NCBI GenBank assembly: GCA_018287875.1 | Contig: JAGVVL010000002.1 | Location: 6,138,001-6,202,000 of the forward strand | From: Nigrospora sphaerica | Taxonomy: Eukaryota > Ascomycota > Sordariomycetes > Amphisphaeriales > Apiosporaceae | DNA length: 64,000 nt | Reading direction: 5' to 3' | Shown: positions 45,212 to 53,950 of the stretch, in pieces | How positions within the stretch are numbered: the first letter of the stretch is position 1 | Layout of the letters: each line of letters begins with the position of its first letter | The notes under the pieces: generated by a model | The model's database searches: none | Told to the model about the DNA's origin: nothing | Seen by the model: the letters and a program-made list of their open reading frames with translations, nothing else | Program-made: the position numbers and the translations under genes

Positions 45212-45901
45212 TCAGCCCTGGGCGCCGTTCCGCTTCCGCCACTCGAGGATGCCGCGCTCGACCTCCTGCCAGGTGACGCCGTCGCGGACGAGCTGCATGG
45301 TGACGCCGAGCTTCTCGGTGTCGCGGTTGCGACTCTCGTCGTCGAAGAAGAGCATGTCGGTGTAGGCGATGCCGGTGCGCTTGGCGATGGCCTCGAAGTG
45401 GCGGATCTTGCTGCTGGGGTAGATCTCGAGGCCGGCGTCGAAGAAGTCGAGGGCGCGGCGGGCCTTGTCCTTCTTGGCGGCGCTCTTGGGGGGCTCGCCG
45501 GCGCCGTCGGCGCCCGCGGCGTCGGGGGGGGCCAGGACGGCGCTCGCGGGCGGCAGGTGCAGCAGCTTGAGCATCTCGCGGGCGAGGTCGGGGGCGCAGG
45601 TGCGGCTGGCGACGGCGAGGCGGAGGCCGGCGAGGCCGAGGCCGTGCAGGACCGAGGGCACGTCGGCGTAGAAGGCAAAGGTCTCGCCGACCTTGTCGGT
45701 GCAGGCGCTGTGGGCGGCGTTGGGCTTGAGCGGCGCGTACACGTGCGTGTCGACCCAGAAGGGCCACAGCGTGTAGTCGAGGTCGAAGACGACGAGACGC
45801 GGCAGCGGCAGCCCGTCCGTCAGGATCGACGGCAGCACCGACTCGGCCGGCACCGACGCCGCCGACGCCGACGTGCTCGGCTTGGACAACTTCTTGATCA
45901 T
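45212..45901 (-). CDS. Magnesium-dependent phosphatase 1-like HAD protein
   Basis: Predicted HAD-superfamily phosphatase of the MDP-1 type, which acts on phosphotyrosine or sugar phosphates in related proteins. It is intronless. The start at 45901 (MIKKLSKPSTSA) gives 229 residues. An in-frame ATG at 46009 would add 36 Arg/Ser/Pro-rich residues that could be a mitochondrial presequence. The nucleophile motif DxDxT is LVVFDLDYTLWPFWVDTH (Asp40 and Asp42 from the short start). Motif II is LAVASRTCAPDLAREML. Motif IV is MLFFDDESRNRD. The insert VLAPPDAAGADGAGEPPKSA between motif II and FFDAGLEIYPSSKIRHF is longer than in the yeast and mammalian proteins. The C-terminus (VTWQEVERGILEWRKRN) matches the usual end of fungal members. 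Confidence 0.9.
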   Translation of the reverse strand: MIKKLSKPSTSASAASVPAESVLPSILTDGLPLPRLVVFDLDYTLWPFWVDTHVYAPLKPNAAHSACTDKVGETFAFYADVPSVLHGLGLAGLRLAVASRTCAPDLAREMLKLLHLPPASAVLAPPDAAGADGAGEPPKSAAKKDKARRALDFFDAGLEIYPSSKIRHFEAIAKRTGIAYTDMLFFDDESRNRDTEKLGVTMQLVRDGVTWQEVERGILEWRKRNGAQG

Positions 45902-47354
45902 GGCGGCCGACGGCGCCGACGCGGAAGGGGGGGAGGGCGCAACGGGCGTGGTCCGTCGGGAAAAGCACCGGCGCACCGACGGGCGCGTGTGTATAGACTG
46001 GGCGCGCACTGAAAGCAGCGCGGTGCGGTTGGATGGCTTGCAGAGAATGACGGTAAATTCCCAACTATTGATGTACCGTTACCTTGGGTCGGTTGGGAGG
46101 AGGAAAGGCCCAAGTTCAAGCAGTATTCTCAGGCTGACCGTCGATCTTCGATTCATTGGCGACTCGGGCTTGGAGGGGCTGAGTACGGAGGGGCAAAATC
46201 AACTGAGAAGAGCTGATGGGGCTCCAGCTTTGCGTCATCCGCCCCGGCGCTCGTCCCGCCCAATGGGTCTCACCGCACGTTTTCGTCTCGCCGCGTCGTC
46301 GTCTCACCGGGCCACGGGCATCTTCATCGGGCCCCAGTCCCGATGTTACATGCTGGGCATTGGAGGGACGGGTGCATCGTGCAGCCCCAGCTTCCGAACG
46401 ACCCGGGCAATGTGCATAACCGCGGAGGTATGGCCTGCAGATGTCCACGGAAGCTTCCTCTTCTCCTTCCTACCCGGGACGTCCGCCGGCCAAATATCAA
46501 GGCCCGAGGGCTGAGACCTGAGGATCTGGGACCTGCCAGTGGGCGAGAACCGACAGCACCCGGTCCCTTGGCAAGCATCTCGTGGCCAGTCGACACGAAC
46601 AACAGGCCAAGTAGAGGAGAGCATAGTTGTTTTAAAACCACGTCCGATACAGGCCTTACTTTCCCCCGCTGCCCAGAGTCAGACCATCAGCCAAGAGCCA
46701 ATACTCGTTCCAGTGCCTTGGGCTCTCCGGCTCGCGAAACGCTCCGGCCGAACAACTGCCGAAGCAACACCCCATGGGCAGGGAGGATGAATCCGAACTG
46801 CGGGGTGATGGTGGTGGTTGCCGGGGAGTGCTGGATTTACGGATTTACAAGAGGCGAGGCAGCGCCAGGGAAGTCGTGACGGTTTGGGGGGTAAAGATGT
46901 CCAGCAGTAAAGGAACCCCTCCCTTCCCTCCGCCACCGTGGCCCCGACGCCATGTCCCTTGTGTTGATGCACACACGGGAGCGCCGGACTCCTCCACCTC
47001 TGCCACCCATTTAGCCGCTTGGCTGAAGGGTGTTGTGTATCATAAGTAGCGTCGGACGCCCCCCTCCACGGGATTGTCGGTGGGAAGGGAGAAGCGCCCT
47101 CTTCTTGTTTTTGCCCTGCCGTAGCATTCGCAAAGGACAGACCCGGGTAGTTCACCACAAGCACACCATCGCGATACCCATCCATCTCCCTGCCTCTTTC
47201 TTGCTCGACCACGCCGGCGCGGTACCTCTAGCGCGCCCCGTTCCCTTCCCCAGTCGATAGGCACCCCATACCAAGGGAAGCTTACCCGGCCCCCCCAGCC
47301 TGACTCGATCCGCCCTACGCAAGCCAGCCCGATCCGGAAATCCCAGCCCCCACC
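45902..47354. other. Divergent promoter region
   Basis: About 1.45 kb between the phosphatase-like gene (-) and the VOC gene (+). Open frames here show no domain. No RNA gene or repeat is seen. Confidence 0.45.
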
Positions 47355-48714
47355 ATGACGGTCGACGAAGTGCCCCAGAAGATCAGCCTGAACCGGATCT
47401 GCCACGCGTACTACAAGTATAAGGACCTCGACAAGGCGGTCGAGTGGTTCGAGGACTTTGGGTTCGTCAAGGTGAAGCGGACCGACGACAGGGTGTACTT
47501 TCGGGGGTACGGGCCGGAGCCGTGGGTGGTGTGCGCGGAGCGGGGGGAGCGGGACGAGTTCGGGGGCGTGGGCTTCGCCGTCGACGGCGAGGCGGACCTT
47601 GAGCGGGCGGCGGCGACGCTGCCGGGGGCGACGGCCGTGTACGCGCTCGCCGACGCGCCGGGCGGCGGCCGCGCCGTCACCTTCCACGACCCCGTCGACG
47701 GCTTCCCCTTCCACCTCGTGCACGGCCAGGCGGCGAGCGCCCTGCTCGACCTCGCGCTGCCGCGCGCGCCCGTCAACTACCCGCGCGAGAAGAACCGGCC
47801 CAAGAACCAGTTCCAGCGCTTCCGGAAGGGCCCCGCCCCCGTCCACAAGCTCGGCCACTGGGGCCACTGCACCACCGACTTCGCCCGCTCCTTTGCCTTC
47901 TACACGACCCACTTCAACCTGCTGCCCAGCGATGTAAGTCGAGACAGGGGCCGACGCGCGCCCCTACCCCTCCCCCGTGCGTACGTAGGGGCTGACCCGG
48001 AGGGGCCCGACCGGGAAATATAGCTCGTGCATAACGAGGCCGGCGAGGACATCACCGTCTTCTTCCGCCTGAACCGGGGCAAGGAGCCGGTGGACCACCA
48101 CGTCTTCTTCTTCTACCAGGGTAAGGACCGCCCCTCCCCCCTGCATATTAGTCGTGCACACAGGTGCTTTTCCTCTCGCCTTCCTGCCCCTCGGTGCTGA
48201 CCCGACCCGCGGCGGGCAGGCCCCAAATTCCACGTGCACCACACGTCGTACGAGACGCACGACTTTGACACGCAGGTCCTGGGCCACGACTGGCTGCGGG
48301 AGAAGGGGTACAAGAACTGCTGGGGCGTGGGTCGCCACGTGCTCGGCAGCCAGATCTTCGACTACTGGTAAGTCTTGTTGCCCCTTCCCACCTCTCGGGC
48401 CCGCCCCGTCCTTTCCGCGTCTTGCCGCCGCCGCCCAGGCAGGGCGAGGGAGGAGAAGGGGGACGCGAGAGACACGGCGTCCGGCATGGCCCGACGGCTA
48501 AGAACCCTCCCAGGTTCGACCCGGCTGGCTTCATCATGGAGCACTACGTCGACGGCGACCTCGTGGACGACACGGAGCCGACGCACCGCTCCAAGGCGTC
48601 GCCCGACGGCCTGCACGTCTGGGGTACGTCGTTCCTTGGTTTTCCCCCGCCTTCCCCCGTACTTACCCCGCCGGACACGCAGGGCCCGACGTCCCCAGCG
48701 ATTTCCTGCAATGA
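47355..48714 (+). CDS. Two-domain VOC protein, extradiol dioxygenase-like
   Basis: Predicted metal-dependent enzyme of the vicinal-oxygen-chelate superfamily, resembling bacterial extradiol catechol dioxygenases such as dihydroxybiphenyl or dihydroxyphenylacetate types. Exons 47355-47933, 48024-48120, 48220-48367, 48514-48623 and 48683-48714 join in frame to 321 residues. The first VOC domain (about 12-125) starts with SLNRICHAYYKYKDLDKAVEW and ends in VTFHDPVDGFPFHLVHG. The second (about 163-290) has GHWGHCTTDFARSFAFY, VFFRLNRGK, HHVFFFYQG, FHVHHTSYETHD and FIMEHYVDGD. Candidate metal ligands are His168 or His171, His232 or His233, and Glu284, which match the 2-His-1-Glu pattern. The ring-cleavage substrate is unknown and a non-dioxygenase VOC function is possible. 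The very short fifth exon supplies PDVPSDFLQ. Confidence 0.9.
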
Positions 48715-49435
48715 GCCGCGGTCGTGACGACAGTGTGAGGCCGGGCGTGGCTCCGTCCGGCCCGATGGATAGTTCCGTTTGCCGGGGAAAGGACGACGTC
48801 AGCAGCGATACCCGCCCGTCAAGGCCGTTTGTGTACTAGCCAAGTATCGACCACTTGGGTTCATGTATAGCAGGGCGCCAAACACTGGCCGCAATAAAAC
48901 CCGGCTCCCTCACTATTGAATTTTTCCGCCGCTCCAACCCGCTCGTGTGATATCGTCCCGGGAGAAATCTAGCCGGAGGGACGGACGAGTCGTTTAGGTT
49001 GTCCCACCTACCTCAACATTCCAGGCAGCCAATCCTTTCGCTTAAGAGGTGTTTTGCTGGCAACAGCCCCCCCACGATGTCTATGCATCGACCCGAATTG
49101 CAGGGCACTTCTCTCCCCTCAAGGATGAACCCTCCCCGGCCGTTGGACACATGGTTAAAGGGGGAACGAAAAGATCACGAAGCGCGGGGGACGAAATATA
49201 GCAGGTTGAACTCATTTTGTGGGATTCTTATTGACAGTTCAAGTTCCTCCCCGATTCGGGCAAAAGTAATAAAATAGGGCTCCCCTCCAAACAATCCTAT
49301 GTACATCGAAGTCAAGTCCGGCATCGGGGGAAAGGGACCGGCCCGGCTTCCGGAAAAGCCGCGACGGGCTCCCCCGCACTCATTGTCGGGCCGGAGAACG
49401 CGCGCGCACGCGCGCGCGTTGCAAGCAGGTCCCGC
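48715..49435. other. Convergent 3' flanks with alternating CG tract
   Basis: About 720 bases between two convergent stop codons. The stretch 49399-49420 is nearly pure alternating pyrimidine-purine (cgcgcgcacgcgcgcgcg), a sequence type able to form Z-DNA, located within 40 bases downstream of the LPMO stop codon. Confidence 0.5.
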
Positions 49436-50397
49436 TTAGTTCACGCACTGCGAGTAGTAGGGGTTCATCTCCTTGCAGGTGCCCTGGGAGCAGCTGGTAG
49501 GGCCGGTGAAGCCGATGCCGCCGCACTGGCCGTACAGGGAGGCGGCGGCCGAGGAGCCGCCGGCGGCCGGGGTGGCGGCCGGGCGGGTCGAGGTCACCAG
49601 GGTGGTAGGGGCCGGGGCCGGGGCGTCCTCGCCGGCGTCGGCGTCGCACTCGTCGTCCTCGTCGTCCTCGTCGTCCTCGTCGTCACCGGCGTCGGCGTCG
49701 CACTCGTCGTCATCGCCGCCGGCGGCGCCGGTGGCGGTGGGCGAGGCGACGGCCTCCTTGGTGGTGGCAGCGGGAGCGGCGGCGGTCGAAGAGGGGCCGG
49801 GGCCGGGCTGCTGCCGCTGCCGCTGCCGCTGCCGCTGACGGTGAAGTCAATGCAGGACTCGTAGGTCTGGTCGATGGAGCGGGCGTCCCAGTAGTGCTGG
49901 ATGACGCAGGCGCCGGCCTCGGTACACTTGTCGCCCAGGTCGGGGATCTTGATGCTGAAGGACAGCTGGTCCTTGGGGATCTGGGCCGAGTTGGAGGCGT
50001 ACACGTCCCAGCTGATCAGGGGCGAGCCGATGATGGTGTTGGTGGTCGTGTCGACGATGGAGACGTTGGCGGTACCGGTGTGGGGGGCGCGGACGTCGAA
50101 CTCGATGGGCACCTCCTCGCCGACCTTGTACGACTGGACGTTGGCCTTGTTGTCGGCGAACTGGAAGCCCTTGCAGAGCCAGAGGTTACAGTCGGCACCG
50201 ACGCCCTTCTGGCCGGCGTTCTGGAGCTCGCCCTGGATGTTGCCGAAGGGGTCCGAGGACATCTGGTTCTTGACCTGCTCGCCGCACGCCTTGGCGAGGG
50301 CGTCGCCGGCCACACGGGGCTTGGGCGACTTGATCTGGCCGTGGGCGGCAACCAGGGCCGGGGCGGCGAGGGCGGCAAAGGTGAGAGCGTACTGCAT
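49436..50397 (-). CDS. AA16-type lytic polysaccharide monooxygenase with CBM1, frame change in linker
   Basis: Predicted secreted copper monooxygenase of family AA16. Residues 1-18 ([18 protein letters not shown]) are a signal peptide and the mature protein starts with His19 ([10 protein letters not shown]), the copper-binding histidine brace. The second brace His is probably in [16 protein letters not shown]. Other family blocks are [45 protein letters not shown] and IDFTV. A Ser/Gly linker follows. The CBM1 ([17 protein letters not shown] to YYSQCVN) lies in a different frame ending at 49436. The change falls between about 49757 and 49845. Either a base was lost or gained in the C/G-rich linker, or an 83-base intron (49839-49757, GTCAGC donor, AAG end) is removed. 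Between them the CBM1 frame encodes a very acidic DDE-rich linker with two ECDADAG units. Confidence 0.82.
49640..49720. repeat. Tandem repeat encoding an acidic linker
   Basis: Repeated gtcgtcctc units, flanked on both sides by a gtcggcgtcgcactcgtcgtc block, read on the minus strand in the CBM1 frame as Asp/Glu runs bracketed by two DECDADAG copies. The repeat is in the linker of the AA16 gene. Confidence 0.75.
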
Positions 50398-52284
50398 CTT
50401 GACGGGTTGGGATGGGATTCGGTGGGGAATGTGTATAAATGGGGTTTGTTGACGATGTTGGGCACCTGTGCTTGTAACGAAGGGAATAGGGCGGTGGCTG
50501 CGTGAAGCAAAGAAAGAATGTCAATGGTCACCGACCTGGAAAGAGCGTAAAGCGAAAGAACGGGGGAGTGGTCTGAAGCTGTCCTGCGGATGAGATGGGG
50601 AAGGGAAAGAAGAGGCCGAATGTGAGAGTCGGGGCTTCTCTCTATATACCATCTCGCCGGCCAACCCCGGGACGACGGAATCGTGCCACGGTCGGTCCGT
50701 CATGGCTCTCTGTCTCGCCCCAACCCTGCCCGTCATGCCTTGGCGGTCGTACGGCCACCTCGGCTGTCTGGCCCAGTGGTGGTGACCGAGGAGCCGCCCG
50801 GTTCCTTGGGTCACGAAATGAAGTTTCGTCCCATGTTCAGACACTCCCCCCCTCCCCCCCCCCCCCATCGGTGAACAAGCAGGGCTGGGCTTGTCGATCC
50901 CCGATGCTATGCCATGGCTGTAGTTGTGGGCCAGGCCAGGCCGGGCCAGGCACACGCAGCGAGAACCGAGATCACTGGCGCGCGCAAGGGGCAGGACGAG
51001 GCGGGCGGGCGGTTGACGAGAGCCTCAATATCGCGGCTCGGGGAGGGGAAGGCGAAGGGCCCGCTCAGGCACGCGCGTGGGGGGAGCGCAGGGGGGTTTG
51101 GGCGGAAAAGATGCGGCTGAGAGTCTACACTGTACCAACAGCAGGAAGAAACCCCCTGTCGACCTGTCTATCCGGAACGCAACGGTGGCTCGGGTGGGGT
51201 TGCAGCAGCCAATCGCCAGCGTCGTACCCATCGGTTCGCGCCGAACAGGCGAGCAAATCCCAGCGCCGTGATGGTACGGAGCGCAGGGGGAGTCGCAGGA
51301 GGAGAACCACAATCATCTGGAAACACATGTTGTGGGTCTGGCCGGTTTTGAACGTGGATCTGTGGGAAAAGAGCCGTTGATGCTTGCAGAAGGCGACGAC
51401 AACGGAATCCCATTTGGGGAAAGACAAAACCAAAGAAGAGAGACAAGAGGGCCCGCGCGCGCCGCGATGGGGTCGGCCCCCGTGACCCTCGCTCGCAATC
51501 AACGGAATAGATGAAGTACGGGGACTGGTCATTTACCGTGGACGCCACGGCGCCGGCGGCGGAAACGAAAAGAAGAAAGAAAACAGGCAGAAACAACGTT
51601 GTCCGACGATGCCAAAGTGCTGGTACCGCGCGCCCTCCCCGTCCAACCGTCCTCGCCCAGCGGCCGGTTCATCCCATCGGCTTCCGCACTTTGAACCGCA
51701 TGAATAGTACGATGCGGTAGTGGCCGTGACGGGCGGTAGGCTAGACAAGCCTTTCCGTCCCGTGGGTTGCGGGTTCCATTTCCCGCCCGTCTTTCCGGGC
51801 CTGAAACCTGAAAGGTGGCGAGCCCATCATCCCATCTTTCCCTACCCCCTCCCCTCCCCTGCCGCCCTGCCGCCCTACCGCCCACTTGCATCGAACCGAA
51901 CCGCCGGAAGGCAGTGGCGGCGGGAAACAAGGTCACCGCATCACCGGACTGCAAGGGGATCAGGCCGTTCACTAGGAAAGCCCCGTGCTGACCGCCTGAG
52001 TGGTGCTTCTTTTGCGCCCTGGATCTCGCTTCACATTGCCGCCGCCTCGCCTCTCATTTCGGTACTCTGGCCGTTCCTGGGGGGGGAGGGCCTTCAGCTG
52101 TCTCCACGGCATTATGCTAGAGGGAGAAGCCGTTTTTTCGAATTAAGACTCAAGGCTAGTAGTGCTAGTAGGTATTGTCTGTGCTTTCCTCTCTTCTTTC
52201 CTCCCTTCTGTTGTTCCCCATCAGAAGATCTCGTAGGTTCCCCTCTCACCCCACCGAGTCCCGGCGGCTAGTGCTGTTGCCCCT
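50398..52284. other. LPMO promoter region and gene-free interval
   Basis: The first several hundred bases upstream of 50397 should hold the LPMO promoter. Minus-strand TATATAG near 50642-50648 is about 245 bases upstream and is a weak TATA candidate. A C run lies at about 50856-50867. No gene is supported to the right. Confidence 0.4.
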
Positions 52285-53000
52285 CTACAGGGAGAGCAGA
52301 GCCAGCAGGGACGCGGCCGGTCCCAGGTTCAGCAGGACGAAGCCGTGGGAGAGCCCGCCGGCCTCGTTCTCAGGCACCGGCACCGGCACTGGCGTCGACT
52401 TGTGCCCGCCGGACGTGCTGGCCTGGCCCGTCGGCAGCGGCGCCATCTGGTTCCGGGCCAAAGACGGGGGGCCGTGGTAGGAGTGCCCTTCGCCGGCGGT
52501 GCCCGAAGGGACCGCAGCGGCAAGCATGTGGCCGTAGGCAGAAACGTCACGCGTGACCGCTGCAGGCGGGGGAGTCGTCTGGCTAAAGAAGTAGTCGTCG
52601 TCGTCGTCGTCGTTAGTGTTGTTGTCGGTATCGTCACCATGGGCAAAAACCGCAGCCCTCACGATGCCGTCCCCTTTATAATCAATGCCGCGGCCCCGTG
52701 GCTTAAGAGGGTCTTTTCCCGTGAGACGGGCCTCCTGGTTCTCGCCCAGCCGATTCTGCTTAGCTCCGGCCATTTCCTTGAGACGAATCTCGCGGTTCTG
52801 GACCAGCTGCCCGTGGAAGCCTCGGCAAGGGGGGTGCCGGACCACCCTCCACAAAGGTAACAGCCGCAGACTAAAGGGGTTTCGATGGCAAGCCTTCGCG
52901 TCATCGGTCTCGAGGCCGGTAAGGGGGTGGATGGGTAACGAGATTTGAGGGGAGGCTAGGCCGGGACTCACGCGGTGGAAGTATTCTCCGGCTCCCATGT
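52285..53000 (-). CDS. Hypothetical protein with possible C-terminal GPI signal
   Basis: I do not recognise this. A minus-strand frame ending at 52285 runs through QLVQNREIRLKEMAGAKQNR, a poly-Asp stretch (DDTDNNTNDDDDDDY) and a Pro/Val-rich stalk. It closes with SHGFVLLNLGPAASLLALLSL, which looks like a GPI-transfer signal. A plausible first exon starts at ATG 52999 (MGAGEYFHR, then GTGAGT), and an acceptor lies near 52828. The join is not certain. A hydrophobic stretch just upstream (WLLFTLPCPAAILFPLP) has no ATG before it in frame. The composition is more gene-like than chance frames nearby, but exon structure and the N-terminus are unresolved, so treat the span as approximate. Confidence 0.35.
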
Positions 53001-53116
53001 ACTGGGGAAGGGGGAAAAGAATGGCGGCAGGGCAGGGAAGCGTGAAAAGGAGCCAGCGCCCGGGGGGGTGGGATGGTGACTCTACGGGCACAAACAGCGT
53101 CCGCAGAGGAGAACAC

Positions 53117-53950
53117 TACAAAGGCAAGACTACGCTACTCACGGCCCCCAAACAAAGGCCTGTTACTTGTTTCTTTTGCTTGGGTCTATAGTATCTTTTG
53201 GTTTGGGTTGAGTATACAAGAACAAAGACGGCCAACGCAGCCTCCCCTTCGTAGCCCTAGGCCAGAGCTGTCGTCCGTTCAGCCCAGAAATTCGTGGTGT
53301 CCAACGAGTGTTGGTGCAGGAAGCTTCCAAAGGCGCATTCGGTTTGGCTCAACACGACCCGGGCCAAACCATCGAGTGCCAAAAGCGACCCCCAGCTCTT
53401 TCGCGGACATGTGACATGGTACCAAAGCCCCTAAGCTCTCGGCGTGGGCGCAGGCCTCGAGACTATAGAAGATGATGCGGTACCATACCAATGCCTCAAG
53501 CGGGCTCGTGACCAGGACATCGTCTAGCGTCTCACTACTTTGAACGGAAAGAGACGCCCCACGCCCCTCACCCGAGTATATTTGTGTGTGTCCTCGTGTA
53601 TAATTGAGCAGCTACAGTTCGGCAAGAGCCTGCAGATGCATGTCATCCCAGAACCAATACATGCGGTGCCATGGCATCGTATCGCAGTTGGGCTCGCCTC
53701 AATATCGTCGTCTCTCCGTGTAGGTTTCCAGGAAAACCTATCAGCGCCCCAAGTCCCCGTAACACCTGGCACGACCTACCATTGGCGGAAGCGTCCGCGT
53801 CAGACAACTCATCTATACATTCCACTGATTAACACATAGAGCCCGTCCATTATATCATTTTTCGTTCGAGCTTGATGCCGGCTGGCTGCCGTCCCGGCGC
53901 CCAGTTTGGTCACTATCCTCGCCTTCCCCGTCTAGTCCATTGTCCCAGTC
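53117..53950. other. Intergenic region, no feature seen
   Basis: About 830 bases between the hypothetical gene and the Vps15 stop codon. No domain, RNA gene or repeat is visible. Confidence 0.4.
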
